A program made the position numbers and the translations under genes. From assembly GCF_010548275.1 (NCBI RefSeq), contig NZ_JAAGLT010000005.1, positions 331,555 through 395,554 of the forward strand: DNA of 64,000 bases. Reading direction: 5' to 3'. Shown here piece by piece: positions 33,479 to 41,728 of the stretch; position 1 is the stretch's first letter, and every line of letters starts with the position of its first letter. Origin of the DNA: Streptomyces sp. SID12488. GTDB taxonomy: Bacteria > Actinomycetota > Actinomycetes > Streptomycetales > Streptomycetaceae. The notes under the pieces were generated by a model. The model searched no databases, had not been told where the DNA came from, and worked only from the letters and a program-made list of their open reading frames with translations.

Positions 33479-34105
33479 TCAGGGGCGCCACAGGGGATGC
33501 TCGCTGTCCGCCCACCTCTTGCTCACCGAGCCCGTCCTGAGGCCTCGGCGGGCCTCCGGGTCGCCCAGGGCCATACCGATGTGGCCGGCCAGGACGATGC
33601 CGATGGTGAGCGCCAGCCAGTCGTGGACGAAGGTCGCACTGGTGCGCCACATCAGCGGGGTGAGGTGGGTGAACCACATGAGCAGGCCCGTGCCGAGCAT
33701 GACCAGGGTGGCGCCCGCGATCCAGGACGCGTAGATCTTCTGGCCCGCGTTGAACTTGGCCGCCGGGCGCGAGGTGCTGCGCTTGTCGCGTCGTAGGGCG
33801 GCGCGCAGCCAGACGCGGTCGTGCGGGCCGAAGCGGTTGAGGTGGCCCAGGTCGGCGCGGAGGGCACGGGAAGCCAGGCCGGCCAGGACGGGTACCGGCA
33901 GGGCGAGGCCCGCCCATTCGTGGACACGGACCACCAGTTCGCGGCGGCCGACCAGCTCGGCGAACACGGGGAGATACAGACAGGCCGCCGTCACCACGCA
34001 CACGCCCATCAGCGCGGCCGTCACGCGGTGCACCCACTTCTGGGGGCGGCCGAAGCGGCGTACGTCCGAGGTGGAGGGCGCCGGGGCGTCAGCTCGTAGG
34101 CTCAT
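33479..34105 (-). CDS. Cytochrome b/b6-domain membrane protein
   Basis: 208-residue membrane protein with four helices and histidines suited to b-type haem (KWVHRVTAALMG, VRVHEWAGLALP, FVHDWLALTIGIVLAGHIGMAL). Similar proteins are the haem-b membrane partners of periplasmic molybdopterin or dehydrogenase subunits. The ATG lies inside the end of the molybdopterin gene (17-bp overlap), so the two are very likely subunits of one electron-transfer complex in which this protein passes electrons to or from quinone. Confidence 0.82.
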   Translation of the reverse strand: MSLRADAPAPSTSDVRRFGRPQKWVHRVTAALMGVCVVTAACLYLPVFAELVGRRELVVRVHEWAGLALPVPVLAGLASRALRADLGHLNRFGPHDRVWLRAALRRDKRSTSRPAAKFNAGQKIYASWIAGATLVMLGTGLLMWFTHLTPLMWRTSATFVHDWLALTIGIVLAGHIGMALGDPEARRGLRTGSVSKRWADSEHPLWRP

Positions 34106-34865
34106 CGTCGCGTCCGTTCGATCTGCCGACCCAGGCGTCGATGTCGTAGCCGCGGTTCTCCCAGTAGCCGGCCCGCACGTTCTCGGTGACCGTGATGCCG
34201 GAGAGCCACTTGGCGGACTTGTAGAAGTACATGGGGGCGACGTAGAGGCGGACCGGGCCGCCGTGGCTGTGGCTCAGGTTCTTGTCCTGCATGCGCAGTG
34301 CGACCAGGACGTCGGCGCGGCGGGCCTGGTCGAGGGTGAGGCTCTCGGAGTAGGCGCCGTCGAAGCAGGTGAAGCGCACCGCTCCGGCCGAGGAGCGCAC
34401 TCCCGCCGCGTCCAGGAGCCGGGACAGCCGCACCCCTTCGAAGGGCGTGCCGGGCACCCGCCAGCCCGTGACGCACTGCACGTCCTTGACCATCCTGGTC
34501 TGGGGCATCGCACGCAGGTCGGCCAGGGTGTAGGTGATCGGTCTGTCGACGAGACCGTCGATCTTCAGCTGGTAGTTCTCCGCGTCCTTGCGGGGTACGG
34601 AGGACGTCACCGAGTAGTAGCGGAAGCCGCCGCCGTTCGGGAGGAGGCCGGTCAGGCCGGTGGGGTCCTTCTCCGCCGCGCCCGCGAGGAACGCCTCCAT
34701 GCCGCGCTGGAGGGTGGGCGCCGCGACCACGCCGAGGGCGCCCAGACCGAGGGTGCCGAGCAGTACGCGGCGGCCGATGGGCGTACCCCGGTCCTGCCCT
34801 TCGGGTGCTGCGGGTGCTGCGGGTTGCTCGGGCTCTTCCGGTTTTTCGGGTCGTTCGGAGTTCAC
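34089..34865 (-). CDS. Molybdopterin-dependent oxidoreductase, sulfite-oxidase/MsrP fold
   Basis: 258-residue protein. It has an acidic N-terminal tail, a twin-arginine-like membrane segment (GRRVLLGTLGLGALGVVAA, about residues 30-50) and the oxidoreductase molybdopterin-binding domain. The molybdenum-ligand Cys is in VKDVQCVTGW. Other domain features are GVRLSRLLDAAGV, YSESLTLDQA, HSHGGPVRLYVAPMYFYKSAKWL and GYWENRGYDID. GTG at 34865 is a tentative start with only weak ribosome-binding signal. It forms a coupled pair with the cytochrome b protein. The substrate is unknown; sulfoxide, nitrate or sulfite-type compounds are typical of the family. Confidence 0.86.
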   Translation of the reverse strand: MNSERPEKPEEPEQPAAPAAPEGQDRGTPIGRRVLLGTLGLGALGVVAAPTLQRGMEAFLAGAAEKDPTGLTGLLPNGGGFRYYSVTSSVPRKDAENYQLKIDGLVDRPITYTLADLRAMPQTRMVKDVQCVTGWRVPGTPFEGVRLSRLLDAAGVRSSAGAVRFTCFDGAYSESLTLDQARRADVLVALRMQDKNLSHSHGGPVRLYVAPMYFYKSAKWLSGITVTENVRAGYWENRGYDIDAWVGRSNGRDDEPTS

Positions 34866-34976
34866 CTGTCCATTCGAACACCCGCGACCCCTGTCGAGCC
34901 AGGGATCGCGGGTGCGCGTCAGACTTCCGTAACCGCTTCTCACCCACTTCTCAGGCGGCGGCCACGGAAAGGGTGC

Positions 34977-36539
34977 TCAGGAGGACGATTCCGCAGCCTC
35001 CGACTCCGCAGCCTTGTCCAGCTGGAACGCCTCGTTGCCGAGCCCGATCCGGGCGTGCACCTCGGGCTTGCGGGAGCGCAGGACCAGGCCCTGGACCAGG
35101 CCGACGACCACGGCGGCGCCGATGATGCCGGGCAGCACCCAGTTGAGGGCGGAGTCCGGGCCCGTGCCGACCAGGATGTCGAAGTCCTTGATCGTGTAGC
35201 CGGCGATCACGAGCAGGGCGATGCCCGCCAGCGCGGACGTCACCAGCCGCCAGGCCTGGGCGCCCGCGGCGCCACGACGGGCGAAGAAGACGATGACCGA
35301 GAGGGAGGCCGCCGCCATCAGCACGATCACGCCCAGGGCGCCGATGTTGCCCAGCCAGGTGAACAGCTTCAGCACGGGGGTGGTCGGGTCGCCCACCGGT
35401 CCGTCGTCGGAGACCGCGAAGGCGGCCACGACCACCACGGCCACGACGGTCTGCAGGAGCGAACCGGTGCCGGGCGCACCGCTCGCGCCGGTGGTGCGGC
35501 CGAAGGTCGCGGGCAGGAGTCCCTCGCGGCCCATCGCGAAGGCGTACCGGGCGACCACGTTGTGGAAGCTGAGCAGCGCCGCGAACATGCCGGTCACGAA
35601 CAGGACGTGCAGGACGTCCGTGAAGGTGCCGCCGAGCCGGGACTCGGTGAGGGAGAACAGCAGTCCGGCGCTCTCCTTCTGCGCGGTGCCGATGATCGCG
35701 GAGGGGCCGGCCGCGACGGTGAACGCCCATGAGCTGATCGCGAAGAAGACGGCGACGAAGCTGACGGCGAGGAACATCACGCGCGGGACCAGGACGTGCG
35801 GCCGGCTCGTCTCCTCGGCGTACACGGGGGCCTGTTCGAAGCCGGTGAAGGCGGCGATGCAGAAGCACAGGGCGGTGCCGACGCCCGCGCCGGTGAGGGT
35901 GTCCGGGTTGAAGGCGTGCAGGGACAGGCCCTCCTTTGCCGGGTCGGCGACGGCGGCGATGTCGAAGATGACGACGAGGGCGACCTCGATGACGATCAGC
36001 ACGCCGAGCACACGCGCGTTGACGTCGATCTTCAGCCAGCCGAGCGTGCCGACGGCCAGCGCGGCCAGCAACGCCGGTATCCACCAGGCGACTTCGGTGT
36101 CCAGGTAGGTGGAGAACAGCCCCGACACCTCGAACCCGAAGATGCCGTAGATGCCGACCTGGAGGGCGTTGTAGGCGACGAGCGCGAGCATCGCGGCGCC
36201 CGCCCCGGCGGTACCGCCGAGACCGCGCGAGATGTACGCGTAGAACGCGCCCGCGTTGTGGACGTGGCGGCTCATCTCGGCGTACCCGACGCTGAAGAGG
36301 ACGAGGACGACGCCGAGAAGGACGAAGAGGAGGGGCTGGCCGACGATGCCCATCACCGCGAATGTAGTGGGCATGACACCTGCGACCACCATGAGCGGAG
36401 CGGTCGCGGCGAGGACGGAGAGCAGAAGCCCTCCGGTGCCGAGTCGGTCGGCGCGCAGCGCGCGGTCCTGACCCTTGAACGTACTGATGCCGCTGCTGCC
36501 GGCACTGGGTCTGCTCGTGCTCGAACTGCCCGTCGTCAT
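34977..36539 (-). CDS. APC family amino acid permease
   Basis: 520-residue transporter with about 12 membrane segments. The start region is typical of APC members (GTGGLLLSVLAATAPLMVVAGVMPT). AFTGFEQAPVYAEETSRP is the family's helix 6 unwound region, and RYAFAMGREGLLPATFGR is the helix 8 loop. The substrate is probably an amino acid or a related amine, but it cannot be read from the sequence. It is transcribed alone and is followed on the same strand by the molybdopterin gene after about 110 bp. Confidence 0.9.
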   Translation of the reverse strand: MTTGSSSTSRPSAGSSGISTFKGQDRALRADRLGTGGLLLSVLAATAPLMVVAGVMPTTFAVMGIVGQPLLFVLLGVVLVLFSVGYAEMSRHVHNAGAFYAYISRGLGGTAGAGAAMLALVAYNALQVGIYGIFGFEVSGLFSTYLDTEVAWWIPALLAALAVGTLGWLKIDVNARVLGVLIVIEVALVVIFDIAAVADPAKEGLSLHAFNPDTLTGAGVGTALCFCIAAFTGFEQAPVYAEETSRPHVLVPRVMFLAVSFVAVFFAISSWAFTVAAGPSAIIGTAQKESAGLLFSLTESRLGGTFTDVLHVLFVTGMFAALLSFHNVVARYAFAMGREGLLPATFGRTTGASGAPGTGSLLQTVVAVVVVAAFAVSDDGPVGDPTTPVLKLFTWLGNIGALGVIVLMAAASLSVIVFFARRGAAGAQAWRLVTSALAGIALLVIAGYTIKDFDILVGTGPDSALNWVLPGIIGAAVVVGLVQGLVLRSRKPEVHARIGLGNEAFQLDKAAESEAAESSS

Positions 36540-36609
36540 CGCGGGGTTGTCCTTTCGGGCGTACGGAAATTTTCAGTGGTGACGGAACTTCTCGGTGGTG
36601 CGTGGGGCG

Positions 36610-37560
36610 TTACACCGTGCCGAGCGCGGTGGCGCGGGCGGCACGGAAGGCGGTGAGCGGGTCGCGGTCCGGGTAGGACCACGGAACGGGCGTCTGGTGC
36701 GGGCCGATCCGGTGGAACAGGGCGGCGGCCTCCGCGCCCCGGCCCTCGCAGAACTTCGCGTGGGCAAGGAAGTTGAGGTCGATCAGGCGACGCGGATGGT
36801 CGTCGCGCTCCCACTCCAGCCACCAGTCGAAGGCCGCCTTCATCACCTGGCGGGCCCGCCGCCCGACCCAGTGCCCGGAGGACGCCGGGTCGGCGGACTC
36901 CAGGCCGGCGACGGCGAGGACGCGGTAGCGCTCGGCGTGCGCGACGACCGGCAGGATCGCCAACGGTGAGTCGGCGGGGGCCTGTTCGACGGCCCAGTTG
37001 GCGAAGTCGTACACCTCGTGCAGCGGGTCCTGCCCGGCGGAGGTACGGCGCTCGGCGAGGCGCGCGACCATCAGATGGTGGGCGTGGTGGTGGTCCGGGT
37101 AACGGTGCCGGACCTCGTCGAAGAGCTGTACGACGGTCTCCTCGGGGCCCACGTTCCGCTCCAGCTGGAGCAGCCCGAGCCAGGGTGTGGGATCGGCGGG
37201 AGCGAGCGCGGCGGCGGCGTGGCAGGCGTCGCGGGCCCGGACCGGCTTGTCCTTGCCGACGAGGGCCCGCTGGACGGTGGCCGCGGCGAGCAGGACGGAG
37301 GCGTCGGCGGACTCCGGTTCGGCGAGGAGCCAGTCGCGGGCCCAGGCGGCGGTGCCGGACTCCAGGGCGAGGACGGTGACCCGGTGCCCCCGGCGGTCCC
37401 AGTCGTCGCCGGTGGTGGTGAGCAGTGCGCGGACGGCCTGCCAGCGCCCCTGGGCCAGCGCGGCGCGCGCGGCGACGAGTTCGGTGTCGTCGAGCGCGGC
37501 GTCGAAGGCCTGGGCGGCACGTTTGCGGCCACGGCCCAGGGGTGGTGGAGGTGGAGACAC
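36610..37560 (-). CDS. Helical (TPR-like) hypothetical protein
   Basis: 316-residue soluble protein built of helical pairs resembling tetratricopeptide repeats (ARAALAQGRWQAVRALLTTTG, ARDACHAAAALAPADPTPWLGLLQLE, HHAHHLMVARLAERR). The C-terminal half is His/Trp-rich (KAAFDWWLEWERDDHPRRLIDLNFLAHAKF). GTG at 37560 is preferred because GAGGAAG lies nine bases before it; GTG at 37578 is in frame but has no Shine-Dalgarno sequence. It is conserved in Streptomyces as far as I recall, with no known role. Confidence 0.75.
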   Translation of the reverse strand: MSPPPPPLGRGRKRAAQAFDAALDDTELVAARAALAQGRWQAVRALLTTTGDDWDRRGHRVTVLALESGTAAWARDWLLAEPESADASVLLAAATVQRALVGKDKPVRARDACHAAAALAPADPTPWLGLLQLERNVGPEETVVQLFDEVRHRYPDHHHAHHLMVARLAERRTSAGQDPLHEVYDFANWAVEQAPADSPLAILPVVAHAERYRVLAVAGLESADPASSGHWVGRRARQVMKAAFDWWLEWERDDHPRRLIDLNFLAHAKFCEGRGAEAAALFHRIGPHQTPVPWSYPDRDPLTAFRAARATALGTV

Positions 37561-37915
37561 CGCGGGGAACTTCCTCACACGACGCGGTCTGTTGACGGCG
37601 ATCGATCGACGGCCATCGGTTTGATCACGGACAGCAAACCCTCCACGAATGCTTCACGTCAAGGCCGGATATGTATGCGACACGTGTCAATTAGGCATCC
37701 GTGTAGGACAGTTGACCTGACGAACGACAGATCCCCGCACGCCCCCTCAACCCCTCAAAGTTCACGTCAAGTCATGACATCGTGACCGTCCGGACACGGA
37801 CGTGACCCTGCCGACCCGACGATTCCGTCACATCCCCGGGGCGGGACCTGTCGGGGGCGGTTACAGTCGGCCTTTACCACACCCCACAATCCGCCCCGTC
37901 ATCGAGGTACCCCGC
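37561..37915. other. Divergent intergenic region
   Basis: 355 bp without a gene. It holds an 11-bp direct repeat TTCACGTCAAG (37653-37663 and 37761-37771) and a 10-bp palindrome GACACGTGTC (37679-37688), so regulator binding is possible. No clear promoter hexamers are seen. Confidence 0.4.
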
Positions 37916-38836
37916 GTGTCCGTCCTGGTTCTGACTCTCGCCGTGAGCGCCGCCTGCTGTCTGGGCCTCGGCTTCGTCCTCCAGCAGAACGTGGCCCGGC
38001 AGGCCCCTCTGAGCGACTTCCTCTCCCCGCGGCTGCTCCTGGACCTGGTGCGGGTGCCGCGCTGGCTCGCCGGCATCGGCCTGATGGTGGTGGGCATGGC
38101 GCTGGGCGCGATCGCGCTGAGCCAGGGCGAGGTGTCCCTGGTGGAGCCGCTGCTCGCGACGAACCTGCTCTTCGCGCTCGCCCTCTCCCGCAAGCAGACG
38201 AAGCAGCCGCTGGGCCGACAGGGCTGGACCGGCCTCCTGCTCCTCGCGGGCGGGGTGACGGCCTTCATCGTGGCGGGCGAACCACGCGGCGGCACGGCCC
38301 TCACGGATCCCTGGCGCCACTGGCTGATCATCGGCACCATGCTGGGCCTGGCCCTGCTCCTCACGACGTACGCGAAGCGTTCCCGCCTCAGCGCCGGCCC
38401 GGTCCTGCTGGCCCTGGCCGCGGGCCTCCTCTACGGCGTCCAGGACGCCCTGACGCGGGTCAGCGGCCAGCGCTTCTCGGAGGGCGGGCCGGCCCACCTC
38501 CTCACCGGCTGGCAGCCGTACGGCGTACTGCTGCTCGGCCTCACCGGCCTGATCCTGGTCCAGAGCGCCTTCGAAACCGCCCCCCTGCGCATGTCCCTCC
38601 CCGCCCTCACCGCGGCCCAGCCCCTGGCCGGGATCATCTGCGGCGTCGGCTTCCTCGGCGACCGGCTGCGCACCGACACCGGGGCACTGGCATGTGAGGC
38701 GGCAGGTCTCGCGGCGGTGGTCGTGGGCATCGTCCTCCTGGGCCTCCACCCGGCGATGCCGAGCGGCTGCGCACCGAGGGCGATGGGCTTGGATGACAGA
38801 CATGAGCACTCACTCCCCCGAGAGCACTCCCGCTGA
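37916..38836 (+). CDS. DMT family membrane protein (EamA-like)
   Basis: 306-residue protein with nine or ten hydrophobic helices arranged as a drug/metabolite transporter (LVLTLAVSAACCLGLGFVLQQ, GAIALSQGEVSLVEPLLATNLLFALALS, LALAAGLLYGVQDALTR, PALTAAQPLAGIICGV). GTG at 37916 is chosen because GAGGT lies upstream at the right distance and the membrane part starts at once. A longer frame from 37802 lacks coding character. The substrate is unknown. The 3' end overlaps the NUDIX start by about 35 bp. Confidence 0.83.
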   Translation: MSVLVLTLAVSAACCLGLGFVLQQNVARQAPLSDFLSPRLLLDLVRVPRWLAGIGLMVVGMALGAIALSQGEVSLVEPLLATNLLFALALSRKQTKQPLGRQGWTGLLLLAGGVTAFIVAGEPRGGTALTDPWRHWLIIGTMLGLALLLTTYAKRSRLSAGPVLLALAAGLLYGVQDALTRVSGQRFSEGGPAHLLTGWQPYGVLLLGLTGLILVQSAFETAPLRMSLPALTAAQPLAGIICGVGFLGDRLRTDTGALACEAAGLAAVVVGIVLLGLHPAMPSGCAPRAMGLDDRHEHSLPREHSR

Positions 38837-39398
38837 TTCCGCAGATCCCACTGATCCCGCAGATTCCGTTGAACCCGCCGTTCCCGCTGCCGAGATCCTC
38901 GACATCGTCGACGAGAACGACGAGGTCGTCGGCCGGTCCCCACGGGGTGAGGCGTACGCGCGCGGACTGCGCCACCGCTGCGTCTTCATCCAGGCCAGGG
39001 ACGCCCGGGGCCGACTCTTCGTCCACCGCCGCACCTCCACCAAGCTGGTCTTCCCCTCCCTGTACGACATGTTCGTCGGCGGAGTCGTGGGCGCGGGCGA
39101 GTCGTACGACGACGCGGCCCTGAGGGAGGCCGAGGAGGAACTCGGCGTAACGGGCCTGCCCCGCCCCGAGCCCCTCTTCAAGTTCCTGTACGACGGCGGC
39201 GCCGGCCGGAGCTGGTGGTCGGCGGTGTACGAGGTCCGCTGCGAGCTGCCCGTCCACCCCCAGGTGGAGGAGGTCGCCTGGCACGCGTTCCTGCCGGAGG
39301 ACGAGGTGGAACGGCGGCTGGGCGAGTGGGAGTGGGTGCCGGACGGCCTGGCGGCGTACGAGCACCTCAGGGCCTACCGCTCACCGAAGAACCCGTAA
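38802..39398 (+). CDS. NUDIX hydrolase (isopentenyl-diphosphate isomerase-like)
   Basis: 198-residue pyrophosphohydrolase. The Nudix box is perfect (GVVGAGE, seven residues, REAEEELGV at about residues 93-115). The context EILDIVDENDEVVG at the N terminus and the WWSAVYEVRC strand resemble the YfcD/IDI-like subgroup. The first 25 residues are an unstructured Asp/Pro/Ser repeat (PADSADPTDPADS). The start may be ATG 38802 or ATG 38793. It overlaps the transporter gene. Confidence 0.9.
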   Translation: MSTHSPESTPADSADPTDPADSVEPAVPAAEILDIVDENDEVVGRSPRGEAYARGLRHRCVFIQARDARGRLFVHRRTSTKLVFPSLYDMFVGGVVGAGESYDDAALREAEEELGVTGLPRPEPLFKFLYDGGAGRSWWSAVYEVRCELPVHPQVEEVAWHAFLPEDEVERRLGEWEWVPDGLAAYEHLRAYRSPKNP

Positions 39399-39409
39399 GG
39401 TTCCTACAT

Positions 39410-39802
39410 GTGATCGATTTTGCACGGAACGTCCGTATGTGGTTCGCCCCCCAGGGGATCGGCGAGGAGGGCCGCACTCCCGACTACCGCTTCTCCCTGG
39501 CAAACGAACGCACCTTCCTGGCCTGGCTGCGTACCGCGCTGGCGCTGATCGGCGGCGGGTTCGCCGTGGACCAGTTCCTGCCCGACCTGCAGTGGGGGTG
39601 GCGGGTGGGGCTGGCGCTCGCGCTGCTGACGGCCGGGGTGCTGTGCTCGCTGCGGGCCGTCAACCACTGGGTGCGGTGCGAGCGGGCGATGCGGCGGGGC
39701 GAGGACCTGCCGGTGTCCCGGTTCCCGACGCTGCTGAGCCTCGCGGTCGCCGTGGTCGCGGTCGCCATGGTGATCGTCGTACTGGCCCGGGGGAACAGGT
39801 GA
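39410..39802 (+). CDS. YidH/DUF202 family membrane protein
   Basis: 130-residue protein with three membrane helices and the DUF202 hallmark RFSLANERTFLAWLRTALALIGGG. A soluble start (DFARNVRMWFAPQGIGEEG) precedes it. GTG 39410 follows TAAGG nine bases upstream. The next DUF202 gene starts in its stop codon (GTGA). The family's function is not known. Confidence 0.9.
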   Translation: MIDFARNVRMWFAPQGIGEEGRTPDYRFSLANERTFLAWLRTALALIGGGFAVDQFLPDLQWGWRVGLALALLTAGVLCSLRAVNHWVRCERAMRRGEDLPVSRFPTLLSLAVAVVAVAMVIVVLARGNR

Positions 39803-40137
39803 GCCAGGCCGGGGTGGGCGAGGGAGAACTACGGGATCCCGGGCTGCAGCCGGAGCGGACCCGGCTGGCGTGGCGGCGTACGACGCTGTCGAGCACCGTC
39901 GCCGCCGTGCTCGCCGGGAAGTCCGCGCTGCACGGCGGGCCGTCGGCGGCCGGGGTCGCCGTCTGCGCGGTGTGCTGCGTGCTGTGGCTGTGGTTCCTCG
40001 TCGTCGCCCACCTGCGTATCCGGACGCTCGCGACGACGGGCGCAGACGGTCCGCCTGCGCTCGCCGCCCGGCACGCCACCGCCGCGACCCTGTGCGCGAT
40101 CGCCCTGGCGGTGTGCGGGGCGGCGCTCGTCCTCTGA
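39799..40137 (+). CDS. DUF202 family membrane protein
   Basis: 112-residue partner of the previous gene, with the same motif in divergent form (LQPERTRLAWRRTTLSSTVAAVLAG) and three helices. GTG at 39799 overlaps the preceding stop by 4 bp, so the pair is co-translated and probably forms one complex. Such tandem DUF202 pairs are common in actinobacteria. Confidence 0.88.
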   Translation: MSQAGVGEGELRDPGLQPERTRLAWRRTTLSSTVAAVLAGKSALHGGPSAAGVAVCAVCCVLWLWFLVVAHLRIRTLATTGADGPPALAARHATAATLCAIALAVCGAALVL

Positions 40138-40164
40138 CGCCGGAGCCCGCCGCCGGTCGGGCTG

Positions 40165-41115
40165 TCAGGCTTCTTCGGCCCAGTCCACCGTCACCACGAT
40201 CTTGCCCCTGGTGCGGCCCTCGGCGTTCAGCCGGTGCGCCTCCGCCGCGCGCTCCAGGGGGAACGTGTCGGACACATGCAGCGAGAACACGTGCTGTTCG
40301 ACCATGTCGGAGAGGTGCGCGAGGTCTGTGGCGTCGGGGCGTACGAAGTAGTAGGTACCGCCCAGGTCGACGACGCCCGGGTCCGCGATCGACACCAGGC
40401 GGCCCCCGGGAGCCAGCAGCTCCACGGAGTCCTTCAGGGTGTCGCCGCCGACGGTGTCGAACACCGCGTCGACTCCGCCCGGGGCCAGTTTCCGCACCCG
40501 GTCGGCCATGCCCTCGCCGTACGTCACCGGGTCGCCGCCCAGCTCGCGTACGAAGTCGTGGTTGCGCACGCTCGCCGTGCCGATGACGTGCGCCGCACCC
40601 AGGTGACGGCGGGCCAGCTGGACGGCGACGGAGCCGACCCCGCCCGCCGCCGCGTGCACCAGGACGGTCTCGCCCGTGCGGACGCCGAGCGACCTGGCGA
40701 GCACCTGATAAGCGGTGAGCCCGACGAGCGGCAGCCCGGCCGCCTCCTCGAAGGAGAGGTTGCGGGGCTTGCGCGCGAGGGTGCGCACCGGCGCCGCGAC
40801 GTACTCGGCGAAGGTGCCGCGCGAGAGGAAGTCCTCGCGTACGTAGCCGATGACCTCGTCACCCACGGCGTACTCGGAGACGGAGGCGCCCGGGCGCACC
40901 ACGACCCCGGAGACGTCCCAGCCCGGTGTCACCGGGAAGACGGGGTCCAGGATGCCGTCGAGATAGCCCTCGCGGCACTTCCAGTCCACGGGGTTGACCG
41001 ATGCCGCCCGTATCTTGACCAGCACCGAGTCGGGCCCGACCTTGGGGTCCGGGGCGTCCTCCGTGTACTCCAGGACGTCGGGACCGCCGTACCGGCTGTA
41101 GGTAATGGCTCTCAT
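40165..41115 (-). CDS. NADP-dependent quinone-type oxidoreductase (MDR superfamily)
   Basis: 316-residue medium-chain reductase without structural or catalytic zinc ligands. It has a GroES-like N-terminal domain (ASVNPVDWKCREGYLDG, PGWDVSGVVVRPG) and a Rossmann domain with AAAGGVGSVAVQLARRHLGA. AGLPLVGLTAYQVL is the substrate-cleft segment. It resembles zinc-independent quinone oxidoreductases. It stands alone, divergent from the His-rich gene. Confidence 0.9.
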   Translation of the reverse strand: MRAITYSRYGGPDVLEYTEDAPDPKVGPDSVLVKIRAASVNPVDWKCREGYLDGILDPVFPVTPGWDVSGVVVRPGASVSEYAVGDEVIGYVREDFLSRGTFAEYVAAPVRTLARKPRNLSFEEAAGLPLVGLTAYQVLARSLGVRTGETVLVHAAAGGVGSVAVQLARRHLGAAHVIGTASVRNHDFVRELGGDPVTYGEGMADRVRKLAPGGVDAVFDTVGGDTLKDSVELLAPGGRLVSIADPGVVDLGGTYYFVRPDATDLAHLSDMVEQHVFSLHVSDTFPLERAAEAHRLNAEGRTRGKIVVTVDWAEEA

Positions 41116-41167
41116 ATGTCTGACCCTCCGGTCTCCTGGTGTTCGACCTTCCGGGGTGCGCGGACGC

Positions 41168-41205
41168 CACGCAAGTCGAATAGCCTGAAATGGATGGTTT
41201 GCGTG
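41168..41205. promoter_or_regulatory. Candidate operator: spaced inverted repeat before the His-rich gene
   Basis: CACGCAA (41168-41174) and TTGCGTG (41199-41205) are perfect complements 31 bp apart centre to centre, about three helical turns. They lie 62 bp before the His-rich gene. Regulation by a metal sensor is only a guess. Confidence 0.4.
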
Positions 41206-41266
41206 ACAGCCTGACCGGCGTCATCACAAGAACTTCAGCACCGCCGAACACCCGAAGGCGAGCATC

Positions 41267-41569
41267 ATGAGCACCCCCACCCTGCACAAGGAACACCCGA
41301 CCCACGAGCACACCCACGGCCAGGACTGCGGCCACACGGAGGTGCCGCACGGTGACCACGTCGACTACGCGCACGACGGTCACCTGCACCGCGCGCACAG
41401 CGGCCACTGGGACGAGTGCGAGCCCGGCGAGCACGTGGCGCACGACGCCCACGGTCACGCGCACGGGGACGGCTGCGGGCACCCGAGCATTCTGCACGGT
41501 GACCACGTCGACTTCCTGCACGACGGTCACCGGCACGCGGCGCACCAGGACCACTGGGACGACCACTGA
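41267..41569 (+). CDS. Histidine-rich metal-binding protein with internal duplication
   Basis: 100-residue soluble protein that is about one quarter histidine. Two halves repeat the same design: CGHTEVPHGDHVDYAHDGH...HWDEC and CGHPSILHGDHVDFLHDGH...HWDDH. The clustered His, Asp and Cys residues indicate binding or storage of Zn, Ni, Co or Cu. There is no signal peptide, so it acts in the cytoplasm. Comparable Streptomyces proteins are named only as His-rich or hypothetical. A hairpin with a T-rich 3' side follows. Confidence 0.85.
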   Translation: MSTPTLHKEHPTHEHTHGQDCGHTEVPHGDHVDYAHDGHLHRAHSGHWDECEPGEHVAHDAHGHAHGDGCGHPSILHGDHVDFLHDGHRHAAHQDHWDDH

Positions 41570-41607
41570 CGGTTTCCGGCCACCGGAACCGCTCCCCCGC
41601 CCTACCC

Positions 41608-41656
41608 GACCGGCGTCTCCTTCCGCACACCGGAAGCGAGACGCCGGTCACTTTTC
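41608..41656 (+). terminator. Terminator after the His-rich gene
   Basis: Inverted repeat of about 17 bp (41608-41625 with 41631-41649, one bulge) followed by CTTTT at 41651-41655. Confidence 0.72.
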
Positions 41657-41677
41657 ATTCACCCACTGGACGGCATA

Positions 41678-41689
41678 CCGACCGGTCGG
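41678..41689. promoter_or_regulatory. TetR-type operator, site 1
   Basis: Perfect 12-bp palindrome CCGACCGGTCGG, 40 bp before the phosphotransferase start. The core and right half match 47344-47355 (10 of 12 bases), in front of the SDR-ligase-TetR operon. Confidence 0.65.
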
Positions 41690-41728
41690 CATCATGAGGC
41701 AGGCCCTGTTTCCGCACGCGTAGGAGCG

